This document shows, piece by piece, positions 43,051 to 52,569 of a DNA stretch of 64,000 bases. The translations under genes were made by a program, and so were the position numbers. The notes beneath the pieces were generated by a model. The model worked only from the letters and a program-made list of their open reading frames with translations, was not told the origin of the DNA and did not search any database. This DNA comes from Paenibacillus sp. FSL K6-1096. Its GTDB lineage: Bacteria > Bacillota > Bacilli > Paenibacillales > Paenibacillaceae. The stretch lies in the NCBI RefSeq assembly GCF_037977055.1, contig NZ_CP150274.1, positions 5,394,001-5,458,000 on the forward strand, given 5' to 3'. Every line of letters starts with the position of its first letter. Position 1 is the first letter of the stretch.

Positions 43051-43115
43051 TATTGAACTGTATTCAACCATCCGGGCCTTACAGTCATTATTTGCATTAT
43101 TAATGGAATGGGTAT

Positions 43116-43142
43116 TAAAGTTTTGTCAGCTTTTGTCGATAT
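43116..43142 (+). promoter_or_regulatory. Sigma-D type promoter of the chemoreceptor gene
   Basis: TAAA (43116-43119), 15 bp, and GTCGATAT (43135-43142) match the Bacillus sigma-D consensus TAAA-N14-16-GCCGATAT at 11 of 12 positions. It lies 60 bp before the start codon. Confidence 0.75.
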
Positions 43143-43201
43143 AGTTCTAGGCTTGTGAATTAGAATGAATACATAAGCAAATGAAGAGGGGGAGAGTAGA
43201 G

Positions 43202-44902
43202 ATGAAATTGAATATCCGTATGAAGCTGATGCTAACGTTTGCTGTTATCATCGCACTGTTGTTTGTCAGCAGCACTGTTTCTCTGCTCAGCCTGAACAAG
43301 CTTGGGGATACCTCCAAGGAGATTGATGCCCATTGGATGCCGAGCGTTACCATTCTGGGGATACTGAACGGAGATGTCTCGGATGTGGAACGCCTGGCAC
43401 TGAATCTGGTGCTTGAGCAGGACCCGGCAGAAAGAGCGAAGGTGCAAGAGAGCTATGATAATGTGATCGCGAAGGTGGATAAAGGCCTGAAAGTCTACGA
43501 GCCTCTTATCAGCTCAGACGCGGAGAAGGAAATGTATAAGAGCTTTACTGAGCTGTACACAGCCTATCTGGCCAAGCTGCCTGATATTATCAATGCCGGG
43601 AAAGCCCAAGACTATGATAAGATCAATACCCTGCACAAAGAAGCCTACGGGCAATGGTATGAAGCGAATGATACGATTACAAAGCTGATCGAGCTTAATA
43701 ACAACGGGGCTGCCCTGATGAATAATAAAGCGGTGGAGAATTATTCCTCCGGACAGCGGATCATCATCCTCTTCAGTGCAGCAGCCATTGTTGCAGCGAT
43801 TGTTATCTCCATCCTGCTGTCGAACTCCCTCTCCCGCCCTGTACTGCGGATCAGCCGCGCTGCGGAGCAGATTGCGGCCGGGGACCTGACGGGTGAAGCT
43901 GTCGTCGTGAAGAGCAGGGATGAGATGTATACGCTCTCCCTTGCTTTTAATGCGATGGTACAGAATCTCCGCAGCCTGATTCAATCGGTTAACGCAACTA
44001 CCGAGCTTGTGGTTACATCCTCGGAGGAATTGACAGCGAGCGCGGAGCAGAGCAGTCAGGCCTCCAGGCAGATCACAGAGACCATGCAGGAGGTAGCCGG
44101 CGGAGCTGCACTCCAGGTCGATATGGTGGCCAAATCGACGCAGGCGATGGAAGAGATGTCCGTGGGTGCAGACCAGATTGCCGTACGTGCCCAGTCGGTC
44201 TTCGCATCTGCGCAAGGAGCGGCCCGTAAGTCTGAGGAAGGCAATCAGCGGATACAGGATGCCGTAACACAGATGAATACTGTCAATCAGTCCGTAACCG
44301 AGCTTGGCGATATGATGTCCGTGCTTGGCGAGCGCTCTAATGAGATTGGTGAAATCGTTAATGCCATTACCGGCATCGCCCGCCAGACTAACCTTCTGGC
44401 TCTGAATGCCGCCATTGAAGCGGCGCGTGCCGGGGAACAGGGCCGGGGCTTTGCCGTGGTGGCAGGAGAAGTCCGCAAGCTTGCAGAGCAGGCCGCCGGG
44501 TCGGCACAGCAGATTACTGAGCGCATTGAAGCGATTCAGGCGGATACCGTCACAGCCATTGAAGCGGTAACGCTGAACAGCCGGGAATTCGCTGCGGGAC
44601 TGGACGCGGTCGTCAGCGCCGGCGATTCCTTCGGGCAGATTCTGATTGCGGTTAATCAGGTGGCCGGAGAGATTGAAGAAGTGTCGGCCGGCTCTGAACA
44701 ATTGTCCGCTAGCACGGACGAGGTGGTCAACTTCATCAAGCAGATCTCGGCGGCAGCCGAGAATGGAGCAGCAGGAACAGAACATGTATCGGCTGCGACT
44801 GAGGAGCAGCTTGCTTCAATGGAAGGCATCTCTGCTTCGGCAGCTTCATTGTCCAACATCGCTGAAGAGCTTCAGGAGCAGATCGGTAAATTCAAGGTTT
44901 AA
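43202..44902 (+). CDS. Methyl-accepting chemotaxis protein
   Basis: The 566-residue chemoreceptor has a membrane helix at residues 8-27. An extracellular four-helix-bundle sensor covers about 30-180, and a second helix about 185-205 ([20 protein letters not shown]). A HAMP domain follows, then a long cytoplasmic signalling coil. The coil tip [28 protein letters not shown] binds CheA and CheW. Pairs of Gln/Glu in the flanking coils are methylation candidates. The frame opens at 43181, but AGAGGGGGAG supports the ATG at 43202. The gene is single and has a flagellar sigma-D promoter. The ligand is unknown. Confidence 0.92.
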   Translation: MKLNIRMKLMLTFAVIIALLFVSSTVSLLSLNKLGDTSKEIDAHWMPSVTILGILNGDVSDVERLALNLVLEQDPAERAKVQESYDNVIAKVDKGLKVYEPLISSDAEKEMYKSFTELYTAYLAKLPDIINAGKAQDYDKINTLHKEAYGQWYEANDTITKLIELNNNGAALMNNKAVENYSSGQRIIILFSAAAIVAAIVISILLSNSLSRPVLRISRAAEQIAAGDLTGEAVVVKSRDEMYTLSLAFNAMVQNLRSLIQSVNATTELVVTSSEELTASAEQSSQASRQITETMQEVAGGAALQVDMVAKSTQAMEEMSVGADQIAVRAQSVFASAQGAARKSEEGNQRIQDAVTQMNTVNQSVTELGDMMSVLGERSNEIGEIVNAITGIARQTNLLALNAAIEAARAGEQGRGFAVVAGEVRKLAEQAAGSAQQITERIEAIQADTVTAIEAVTLNSREFAAGLDAVVSAGDSFGQILIAVNQVAGEIEEVSAGSEQLSASTDEVVNFIKQISAAAENGAAGTEHVSAATEEQLASMEGISASAASLSNIAEELQEQIGKFKV

Positions 44903-44952
44903 TGCGGTTGATGCGGTTCCTATTATAATTAGGGCTATCATCTACGGCGGGT

Positions 44953-44998
44953 ACAGCAGCAAATTCCCTTCACCCGGGGATTTGCTGCTGTTTGTTGT
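44953..44998 (+). terminator. Terminator after the chemoreceptor gene
   Basis: ACAGCAGCAAATTCCC (44953-44968) and GGGGATTTGCTGCTGT (44976-44991) form a long stem followed by TTTGTTGT. Confidence 0.8.
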
Positions 44999-45100
44999 GG
45001 CTTTTACAGGGATATCGCCAGCCTAACATGTACTTTGGGTACTCCTATCATGTAAAATGTATATATTACGGCTTATTCTGACTTAGGAGGTTTACCATAT

Positions 45101-46057
45101 ATGCCCGTACGTCAAGAATCGACGCAAATTATGAAGGCTGTCCGCACTAATCTGGAATCCTGTATTCTTGGTAAACGTTTTGAAATAGAACTGCTGCTGA
45201 CCGCGCTGCTTGCAGGCGGCCACGTCCTCATTGAAGATGTCCCCGGTACCGGCAAAACCCAGCTCATCCGCGCGCTCTCCCGCTCCATGTCCGGCGAGTA
45301 CCGCCGGATTCAGTGCAACCCGGATATTCTTCCGAGTGATATTACCGGTGTGTCGGTGTATCATCCCCGCGATGAAATGTTCCACTTCCGCCCCGGGCCG
45401 GTTATGACTAATATTCTGCTGGCCGATGAGATTAACCGCGCGACCACCAAGACCCAGTCAGCACTGCTTGAAGTAATGGAGGAACGCAATGTTACGGTGG
45501 ACGGGGAGACCTATCCGCTGCCTCATCCGTTCATGCTCTGCGCGACCCAGAACCCGATCGATTTCGAGGGAACCTATACTCTTCCCGAGGCACAGCTGGA
45601 CCGCTTCATGCTGCGGATCAGCCTGGGCTATCCTGATGCGGATACGGAGAAAAGCCTGCTGATGACCCATCAGCAGGGCCAGCCGGTGGACAGACTGACT
45701 CCGGTGACCGACATGAATACGATCGCTGCGATTCAGGAGGAGATCCGCGATATCTATATCAGCGATCCGGTGCTGAGCTATCTGCTCGACGTAGTGCGGC
45801 ATACACGGGTGCATCCGCAGGTGCTGCTGGGTGCAAGTCCCCGGGCCTCGCTCTCTTTCATGATGGCCTGCAAGGCGTACGCTTTCATTCAGGAACGCGA
45901 CTATGTCCTGCCGGATGATGTGAAGACCCTCACCCCGTATGTCCTGGGGCACCGTATTCTGCTGCGGCCGGAATCCCGCCTGGACAATATCAGCATGGAT
46001 TCGCTGCTGAACAAGCTCTTGCAGGGCATCCAGGTGCCTGTCACCATGAGGCAATAA
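45101..46057 (+). CDS. MoxR-type AAA+ ATPase
   Basis: The 318-residue AAA+ ATPase has Walker A in EDVPGTGKTQLI (about residues 44-55), Walker B in ILLADEINRATTKTQSAL, sensor 1 in MLCATQNPIDFEGTY and a C-terminal lid. MoxR proteins act as chaperones that insert cofactors or activate partner proteins. The two genes that follow encode a DUF58 protein and a membrane transglutaminase-like protein, the standard partners. AGGAGG ten bases before the ATG is the ribosome site. It begins a three-gene operon with 1-base and overlapping junctions. Confidence 0.9.
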   Translation: MPVRQESTQIMKAVRTNLESCILGKRFEIELLLTALLAGGHVLIEDVPGTGKTQLIRALSRSMSGEYRRIQCNPDILPSDITGVSVYHPRDEMFHFRPGPVMTNILLADEINRATTKTQSALLEVMEERNVTVDGETYPLPHPFMLCATQNPIDFEGTYTLPEAQLDRFMLRISLGYPDADTEKSLLMTHQQGQPVDRLTPVTDMNTIAAIQEEIRDIYISDPVLSYLLDVVRHTRVHPQVLLGASPRASLSFMMACKAYAFIQERDYVLPDDVKTLTPYVLGHRILLRPESRLDNISMDSLLNKLLQGIQVPVTMRQ

Positions 46058-46058
46058 G

Positions 46059-47309
46059 ATGAGAGCCTTACTTACGCGCGCGGCGGCGGCTGTCGAGCTG
46101 AGGAAGTTCATGGGCGTGCTTGCGATTTGGGTCATCACCCTGTTCTATGTACTGTTTCAGGGCGGCAAGACGTCATTCATGTTATTTATCATGGTATCCG
46201 TATTAATTCTGTATTTATTCATCGGCGGGCTTGAAGGGGTGAGGCGGGCCAGAGGCACACGCAGCTTCTTCTCTGAGCAGGATAAGCCTGATCTGCTCTA
46301 TGCCGGCGGTCATCTGCGGGTGAAGCTGGAGGTGATTGTTCCGGGCTTCCTGCCGCTGCCTTATGTAGTGGTGCGTGAGATCCTGAAGCGGCATAACGGC
46401 GAATCCTGGGTCTTCGAGGAGAGTCTGATCCCCAATATGGGCGGACGGGGAGAGCTGCTGTTCCAGACACCGGCTCTGGAGCGGGGCCGTTATACCTTCG
46501 AGAACACGGATATTCTCAGCGAGGATATCTTTGGTCTGATGGAGCATAAGGGCTCCTTCAAGGCGGAGGGACAATTCCGGGTGATGCCCCGGGCGGTCGT
46601 AGTTCCGCGCTGGCAGCTGTATGAGCGCAAGGCCCGCATCTCCGGGCCGCAGGTCTCTTTGCTGCAGTCACGGCGGGAGACCACGCAGATCAACGGGGTC
46701 CGCGATTATGTCTACGGCGACCGGCTGACACGCATCCACTGGAATGCGACGGCGAAGACCGGCGAATGGAAGTCCAAGGAATTCGAGCATGAATCGGTTC
46801 CGAGAACGATCCTGGTGCTGGACGGGAGCTCAAGCGGCTACTACAACGCCGCCCAGTTCGAGCTGGCGGTATCCATTACTGCCTCGTTGCTCGGCTACGG
46901 CGTCCGGGAGCGGATCGGCATCGGCCTGTGCTGCCTGGATAAGCACAGCAAGGTGTTCAGTCCGGCAGAAGGCAATGCCGAGCGCCAGAAGATGATCCAG
47001 TATCTGATTGATATTAATGCAGAAGGACGGGGCTCGCTGATTACAAGGCTGGAGAAGGTGGAGCGGATGCTCCCCAAAGGGGCGTACTTCGTCCTGATCA
47101 GCCCGCAGAGCGGCCGCGAGGTGCTGGACACCCTGCGCTGGGCGGACAGCCGGGGTATGACCCCGTCCCATATTCATGTTCTTCACTCTTCCGGGAAGTA
47201 CCGCGCCGGGGAGTGGCAGAATATTCTGCATTCCCATGGCGTCACCGGCTACAGCATCAGCGCTCTTCAGGAGCTGCCTGCTGCGCTTGGAGGTGATTCT
47301 GCCCGATGA
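46059..47309 (+). CDS. DUF58 family protein
   Basis: The 416-residue protein has two membrane helices near the start (about residues 18-55). A cytoplasmic part carries the DUF58 hallmark NGVRDYVYGDRLTRIHWNAT followed by KEFEHE (about 210-250). The end has a von Willebrand factor A-like layout (TILVLDGSSSG). Proteins of this family accompany MoxR ATPases; their biochemical role is unsettled. It starts one base after the moxR stop and overlaps the next gene by 4 bases, so all three products are probably made together and form a membrane complex. Confidence 0.88.
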   Translation: MRALLTRAAAAVELRKFMGVLAIWVITLFYVLFQGGKTSFMLFIMVSVLILYLFIGGLEGVRRARGTRSFFSEQDKPDLLYAGGHLRVKLEVIVPGFLPLPYVVVREILKRHNGESWVFEESLIPNMGGRGELLFQTPALERGRYTFENTDILSEDIFGLMEHKGSFKAEGQFRVMPRAVVVPRWQLYERKARISGPQVSLLQSRRETTQINGVRDYVYGDRLTRIHWNATAKTGEWKSKEFEHESVPRTILVLDGSSSGYYNAAQFELAVSITASLLGYGVRERIGIGLCCLDKHSKVFSPAEGNAERQKMIQYLIDINAEGRGSLITRLEKVERMLPKGAYFVLISPQSGREVLDTLRWADSRGMTPSHIHVLHSSGKYRAGEWQNILHSHGVTGYSISALQELPAALGGDSAR

Positions 47310-49549
47310 AGCGGTGGGGACAAGCGATCCGATCTTCCTGGCACCACGGGCTGACGCTGTTATGGCTGCTCATCATCGCCTTACAGTGGGTTTCGTACAC
47401 TGCGCCCTTCTGGCTGCAGCAGACTAGCGTTGCCGTGGCTGTAACTCTTTTTATCGTTGTTATTATTGAGATCATTCTTCCGTTCAAAAGGGTCTACCGT
47501 CTTATAATCGAAGGGGCGGCAATCCTCTACATTGTGCACGACATCCTGTTGAAATATGAAGTCTATATCCCTGATCCATCGCTGCTTACGCTGCCGGAGC
47601 GGCTGTCGCAAACGGCATTGGCGATGAACCCGTATATCTGGTTCGCGCTGGGTGCCTGGCTGCTGATGCTCGTATGCGCGTGGTGGGTGAACAGCAAATC
47701 GCGGGTGCTGATGTTTGTCGCCATGAATATTACCGCCTTCGCTGCACTGGATTCGTTCACAACAGCGGTCTTGTGGCAGGAGGTAGCCTGGACGGTGTTC
47801 GCCGCCATGGGCTGGCTGGTTACCCGGCATCTGCGGAATTTCCAGCTGCATTACCCCCGGGGCTGGACCTATATGCTGAAGTATCCGATGAAGGTCGTGC
47901 TGAATGTAGCCATCATCTTCTCACTGGTGATTATCGTCGGGGTGAATATGCCGGGGGTGCGTCCAACCCTAACCGATCCTTATACGGCCTGGCAGAAATG
48001 GAACGGGAAGTCGGTCTCACTCGGAACCTCCTCCGGGGGCAGTGACAGTGCAGGCGGCGGAACGGGCAGCGGCGGAACCACCTCGGGCTACAGCCTGAAT
48101 GACGATAATCTTGGCGGAGGCTTCAATTTCGACTACTCTCCGGTGATGACTGTCCAATCCGACCTGCGTACCTATATGCGGGGCGAGACCCGCAGCGTGT
48201 ACTCGGGCAAAGGCTGGACCGACGACAATTCAGCAGAACGCGGCCAGCTCCGGCAGGTTCAGGTGGGCGAGCCGCTGGAACGCACCGCCGCACTCAAAGC
48301 CGAGACCCGGACCTTGAAGCAGATTGTCAATATTGTAGGCGGCAACAGCTATCCGGTTCTCTTCGGCGGCTACTCCATATCGGCAGTAGACTCTATTGAC
48401 GGGCAGGAACGCAGCAGCGGATTGTCGTGGCGCAGCGAGGACAGCGAGCTGTTATGGAATTCTGCAGGCGACACGCGCCCGTTCCCGCAGACTTATGTGG
48501 TAACTTCAGAGGTGCCGGTGATTCCTTTTCAGGAATTAAGCAAGGAGACCTATCAGTCGCTGTATGGCGACAGTAACTTTGATCCGAAGTATCTCCAGCT
48601 CCCGGATAATTATCCGCAGCGGGTCAAGGCGCTGGCCCAGGAGATTACCGCCCGCGCGCAGACGCCTTATGAGAAGACGATCCTGCTGCAGCAATATCTG
48701 CAGTCGACCTTCCCTTATACGAACCAGCCGGATACCTCCCGCGCCCGGAGCAAGGACATGGTTGAGAGCTTCCTGTTCGAGATTCAGGAAGGCTACTGTG
48801 ATTATTATTCCACAGCCCTTGTGACCATGGCGCGGTCTCTGGATATCCCGGCCCGCTGGGTGAAGGGGTATGCTCCTGGCGAGCAGGCCGAGATTCCGGA
48901 CAGCGTAATGCTTCAGCAGGCCGCAGCCGGTTATGTAAATAACAACTACACGATTACCAATGCAGATGCCCATTCCTGGGCCGAGATTTATTTTGGTGAT
49001 TACGGGTGGATTCCTGTAGAGGCTACACCCGGCTTCGATGTTCCTGTACTGGCGCAGAGCGGGGAAGAGAGCACAGATCTGCCCGCGGTTCCAGAGACGG
49101 AAGAGGATCAGCCTGTACAGCCGACACCGGCTCAGAAGGATAACGGCGGCAGCTTCCATCCCGGATACTGGGCAGTGGCGGCAGCGGCAGCGCTGCTCCT
49201 GATCTGGGGCGGATTCCTGATCTGGCAGCGGCGCATGAGACTGCTGTTCCTGATCTCGCGTATGCGTATCCGCCGCCAGCCGACTCCCGCACACAAAGTT
49301 GTGGCAGAAACAGAGCGCTGGGTAAGGTATATGCGCAGAAAGGGAATGCTGAAGGAAGAGCATGAGACGCTGCGCGAAGCTGTAGACCGGTGGAGCTCTG
49401 AACGTCCGGCGGTTGCCGGGATTCTGGCTACGCTGCTGGCGATGTTCGAGCGGGCGAATTACAGTCCGGAGGTTATTGAAGACAAAGACTGGCACAGCGT
49501 GTATACTGAATCTTTGCGGCTGCGAAACAGCATGAAGGTCCGAAGGTAA
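47306..49549 (+). CDS. Membrane transglutaminase-like protein (TgpA type)
   Basis: The 747-residue protein has about six N-terminal membrane helices up to residue 225. A Gly/Ser-rich linker (about 240-262) and an extracellular region follow. The transglutaminase-like core has catalytic Cys in QEGYCDYYST (about 497) and His in ADAHSWAEIYF (about 554). The third position lies in WIPVEATPGF, where Glu stands in place of the usual Asp. One further helix (about 616-640) leads to a cytoplasmic DUF4129-like tail. Family members act as proteases or crosslinking enzymes at the cell surface. It is the last gene of moxR-DUF58-tgpA. Confidence 0.88.
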   Translation: MKRWGQAIRSSWHHGLTLLWLLIIALQWVSYTAPFWLQQTSVAVAVTLFIVVIIEIILPFKRVYRLIIEGAAILYIVHDILLKYEVYIPDPSLLTLPERLSQTALAMNPYIWFALGAWLLMLVCAWWVNSKSRVLMFVAMNITAFAALDSFTTAVLWQEVAWTVFAAMGWLVTRHLRNFQLHYPRGWTYMLKYPMKVVLNVAIIFSLVIIVGVNMPGVRPTLTDPYTAWQKWNGKSVSLGTSSGGSDSAGGGTGSGGTTSGYSLNDDNLGGGFNFDYSPVMTVQSDLRTYMRGETRSVYSGKGWTDDNSAERGQLRQVQVGEPLERTAALKAETRTLKQIVNIVGGNSYPVLFGGYSISAVDSIDGQERSSGLSWRSEDSELLWNSAGDTRPFPQTYVVTSEVPVIPFQELSKETYQSLYGDSNFDPKYLQLPDNYPQRVKALAQEITARAQTPYEKTILLQQYLQSTFPYTNQPDTSRARSKDMVESFLFEIQEGYCDYYSTALVTMARSLDIPARWVKGYAPGEQAEIPDSVMLQQAAAGYVNNNYTITNADAHSWAEIYFGDYGWIPVEATPGFDVPVLAQSGEESTDLPAVPETEEDQPVQPTPAQKDNGGSFHPGYWAVAAAAALLLIWGGFLIWQRRMRLLFLISRMRIRRQPTPAHKVVAETERWVRYMRRKGMLKEEHETLREAVDRWSSERPAVAGILATLLAMFERANYSPEVIEDKDWHSVYTESLRLRNSMKVRR

Positions 49550-49646
49550 GACCAGGCAGCGGCATAGATCAGGCCGGAGCCTTTGCCTATTAACAGCCAT
49601 TAGATCCGGGCAACAAGTTTCCTGTATAAAAATGAGGTGAAAAGAA

Positions 49647-50171
49647 TTGTTTGAAAGGTTAGTTCCCAAACTCCGGGTCAACACGGTGTTTGATATTCCG
49701 CTGGAAGAGCTGTACCGTCAGGGCTGCCGGGGAATCATTACCGATCTGGATAATACGCTGGTCGGTGCCAAGGCGCCGCTGGCGACTCCCGAGCTGCTGC
49801 TCTGGTTCGAGAAGGTGAAGGAGATCGGCTTCAAGCTGGTCATCGTCTCCAACAATAATATGGACCGGGTATCGCGTTTTGCGACACCGCTGAATATCGA
49901 ATTCGTGCATCAGGCCCGCAAGCCGAGCAACTCTCCGTTCCTCCGGGCCATGAAGCTGATGGGCCTGGGACCGGAGGAGACGATTGTGGTCGGCGACCAG
50001 ATGCTTACCGATGTCTACGGCGGCAACCGCCTGGGATTATTCACAGTGCTGGTGCTCCCGATCTCCGTCAAGGATGAAGGGCTGGGCACCAGGATCAACC
50101 GCAGAGTGGAGCAGATTGCCCTGACGCGGCTGCGCAAGCAAGGATTGTGGCATGAGGAGGATAAATCTTAA
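49647..50171 (+). CDS. yqeG: YqeG family HAD phosphatase
   Basis: The 174-residue protein is a HAD-superfamily IIIA phosphatase. Motif I is ITDLDNTLVG with the two Asp residues (about 30-40), motif II is the Ser of IVSNNN, and GDQMLTDVYGGN is motif IV. The start is TTG at 49647 behind GAGGTG. It opens the conserved yqeG-yqeH-aroE-yhbY-nadD-yqeK-rsfS block found in the same order in Bacillus. The physiological substrate is not established; relatives have been linked to phosphatidylglycerophosphate dephosphorylation. Confidence 0.92.
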   Translation: MFERLVPKLRVNTVFDIPLEELYRQGCRGIITDLDNTLVGAKAPLATPELLLWFEKVKEIGFKLVIVSNNNMDRVSRFATPLNIEFVHQARKPSNSPFLRAMKLMGLGPEETIVVGDQMLTDVYGGNRLGLFTVLVLPISVKDEGLGTRINRRVEQIALTRLRKQGLWHEEDKS

Positions 50172-51301
50172 TGAGTTCAACGAATAATGCACCGCAGCGG
50201 CCGGAGAAATGCAGCGGCTGCGGGATTAAGCTTCAGAGCAAGGACAAGGAGAAGCCCGGTTATATCCCGGAGAGCGCCTTCGAACGGGAGCCGGTGATCT
50301 GCCAGCGCTGTTTCCGGATCAAGAATTACAATGAAGCCTCCTCGGTATCGGTGGATCAGGATGAATTCCTGAAGCTGCTGAGCGGAGTGGGCGAGAAGAA
50401 TGCGCTGGTCATTCATATCGTGGATATTTTTGACCTCGAAGGCAGTCTGATCTCCGGGCTGCAGCGGTTTGTCGGCAACAACCAGGTCATTCTGGCCGTC
50501 AACAAAATCGACCTGCTGCCCAAAGTAACGAACTGGAACAAGCTGCGCAACTGGATGCAGCAGCGCTGTAAGGAGCACGGGCTGCGCACGGCCGAGATTG
50601 TTCTGGTCAGTGCGAAGCGCAACCAGGGCTTCGAGCGGCTGCTGGAGACCGTTGCCGATCTGCGCGGACAGCGTGATGTCTATGTCGTAGGAGCTACCAA
50701 TGTCGGCAAATCGACGCTGATCAACCGGCTGATCTCGGACTACAGCGACCTGGATGAAGAGCTGACCACCTCCCGTTATCCGGGCACCACGCTGGATATG
50801 GTCAAGATTCCGCTGGATGACGGCCACTTTATTATCGATACGCCGGGAATCGTCTACCCTTGGCGGTACAGCGAGCTGGTGGAGCGCAAGGATCTGGGCG
50901 CTGTGATGCCGGAGAATCCGCTGAAGCCTGCGGTCTACCAGCTCAACGAAGGCCAGTCTCTGTTCTTCGGCGGGCTGGGACGCTTCGACTTCATCCAGGG
51001 CGAGCGCCAGTCCTTCACCTGCTATATCAGCGGTACGCTAAAGATTCACCGCACGAAGCTGGAGCGGGCAGATTCCCTGTACCAGGACCACCGCGGGGAG
51101 CTGTTATCCCCGCCGGGAACCGCTGATATGGATAAGCTGCCGCCGTGGCAGCGCCATGAATTCCGCATCGGCAAAAATGCGCAGACGGACCTGTTCATCT
51201 CCGGCCTCGGCTGGATCAAGGTGAACGGCACAACCGGTGCAGTCGTTGCCGTCCATGTGCCGCGCGGAGTCAAGGTGCTTACCCGTCCTTCGCTGATCTG
51301 A
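50171..51301 (+). CDS. yqeH: Ribosome biogenesis GTPase YqeH
   Basis: YqeH assists assembly of the small ribosomal subunit. The 376-residue product has an N-terminal zinc finger (CSGCG near residue 13 and CQRCF near 44). A circularly permuted GTPase domain follows: AVNKIDLLP (G4) and VSAKR (G5) precede GATNVGKSTLINR (G1) and DTPGI (G3). This permutation is diagnostic. The C-terminal part is the RNA- or partner-binding region. GAGGAGG ten bases upstream supports ATG 50171, which shares one base with the yqeG stop. Confidence 0.95.
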   Translation: MSSTNNAPQRPEKCSGCGIKLQSKDKEKPGYIPESAFEREPVICQRCFRIKNYNEASSVSVDQDEFLKLLSGVGEKNALVIHIVDIFDLEGSLISGLQRFVGNNQVILAVNKIDLLPKVTNWNKLRNWMQQRCKEHGLRTAEIVLVSAKRNQGFERLLETVADLRGQRDVYVVGATNVGKSTLINRLISDYSDLDEELTTSRYPGTTLDMVKIPLDDGHFIIDTPGIVYPWRYSELVERKDLGAVMPENPLKPAVYQLNEGQSLFFGGLGRFDFIQGERQSFTCYISGTLKIHRTKLERADSLYQDHRGELLSPPGTADMDKLPPWQRHEFRIGKNAQTDLFISGLGWIKVNGTTGAVVAVHVPRGVKVLTRPSLI

Positions 51302-51322
51302 TCCATTGAGGAGGACGATGAT

Positions 51323-52204
51323 ATGAATGAGACTGTTCAGAGCCTGCAAGCGGTGCAGCAGGAGCTTCTGCTGGGTGTAATGGGCGATCCGATCGCCCAG
51401 TCCAAATCCCCGTTAATGCATGGAGCGGCGCTCCGGGCGCTGGGACTTCCCGGCGCTTATGTCCCGCTCCATATCACCCCGGATAAGCTGGGCGATGCGG
51501 TGCAGGCTATCCGCACCCTGGGCTTCCGCGGGATGAATGTCACGATTCCGCATAAGGTGGCGGTCATGGAATATCTGGACCGGCTCGATGCAAGCGCGGT
51601 GGAAGTGGGCGCGGTTAATACCATTGTGAACGACAACGGGGTCCTGACCGGGTTCAACACCGACGGCATCGGCTACGTCCGTTCGCTGAAGGCGGAGGCG
51701 GCACCGGAGCTGGCTGGCTCCCGTATTCTGGTGATCGGAGCCGGCGGGGCGGCCAGAGGGATTGTCTCGGCGCTGCTCAAGGAGCAGCCGGCTTCAGTGC
51801 TGATTGCCAACCGCAATGAGGACCGGGCGCATCAGCTGGCCGCGGGCTTCAGCGGCAGAGGGCAGGTAGCCGGGGCCGGAATGGAAGCTGTTCCCGGCGT
51901 AATCGGCGGGATGGATATCGTAATCAATACGACATCGGTCGGTATGTATCCTTATATGGAGGAGATGCCGATTGATCCGTCCGGGCTGCATGCAGGGATG
52001 GTTGTAAGCGACCTGATCTATAATCCGCTGCACACCCGGCTGCTGGAAGAGGCTCTGAAGCGGGGCTGCACCGTTCACGGCGGACTGGGGATGTTCGTGT
52101 ATCAGGGGGCTTATGCCTTTGAATACTGGACCGGGCTTGCTGCGCCTGCAGAGATTATGCGCCAGACCATCGCGGAGTGCCTAGGTGCAAATGCAGACAA
52201 ATGA
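51323..52204 (+). CDS. aroE: Shikimate dehydrogenase
   Basis: AroE reduces 3-dehydroshikimate to shikimate with NADPH in the aromatic amino acid pathway. The 293-residue product has the substrate site SKSPLMHGAAL (about residues 28-38), catalytic Lys in NVTIPHK and Asp in FNTDGIGY. The NADP motif is VIGAGGAARGIV, and NTTSVGMYP is also present. GGAGG nine bases before ATG 51323 is the ribosome site. It keeps its place between yqeH and yhbY as in Bacillus. Confidence 0.95.
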   Translation: MNETVQSLQAVQQELLLGVMGDPIAQSKSPLMHGAALRALGLPGAYVPLHITPDKLGDAVQAIRTLGFRGMNVTIPHKVAVMEYLDRLDASAVEVGAVNTIVNDNGVLTGFNTDGIGYVRSLKAEAAPELAGSRILVIGAGGAARGIVSALLKEQPASVLIANRNEDRAHQLAAGFSGRGQVAGAGMEAVPGVIGGMDIVINTTSVGMYPYMEEMPIDPSGLHAGMVVSDLIYNPLHTRLLEEALKRGCTVHGGLGMFVYQGAYAFEYWTGLAAPAEIMRQTIAECLGANADK

Positions 52205-52263
52205 TTTTGCCCCCACGGGGGATAATAGAATAATATATGTTTAATTAAGGAGTTTTTCTATTT

Positions 52264-52557
52264 ATGTTAACAGGTAAACAAAAACGCTATTTACGCTCGC
52301 TGGCTCATCATCTTGACCCTGTCTTTCAGGTCGGCAAAGGCGGCGTCAACGATCATCTGATCCGCCACATCGAAGAGGCGATTGAGAAGCGCGAGCTGAT
52401 GAAGATCAGCGTGCTGAACAATAATGCGGATGATCCCAAGGAGATCGGGGCTGCGCTTGCGGAGCAGTCAGGCTCCGAGCTGGTGCAGGTGATCGGCAAG
52501 ACCATCGTGCTGTATAAGGAATCCCGCGACAACAAAACGATTGAGCTTCCCCGCTAG
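52264..52557 (+). CDS. yhbY: Ribosome assembly RNA-binding protein YhbY
   Basis: The 97-residue product is a CRM-domain RNA-binding protein, called YqeI in Bacillus. The basic start TGKQKRYLRSLAHHLDPVFQ and the VGKGGVNDHLIRHIEEAIEKRELMK stretch with the GxxG-type loop are typical. It binds pre-ribosomal large-subunit RNA. AAGGAG lies upstream. The short C5/G5 hairpin at about 52209-52220, in the gap to aroE, has no T-run and is unlikely to terminate. Confidence 0.93.
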   Translation: MLTGKQKRYLRSLAHHLDPVFQVGKGGVNDHLIRHIEEAIEKRELMKISVLNNNADDPKEIGAALAEQSGSELVQVIGKTIVLYKESRDNKTIELPR

Positions 52558-52569
52558 GAGGTAAACGCC

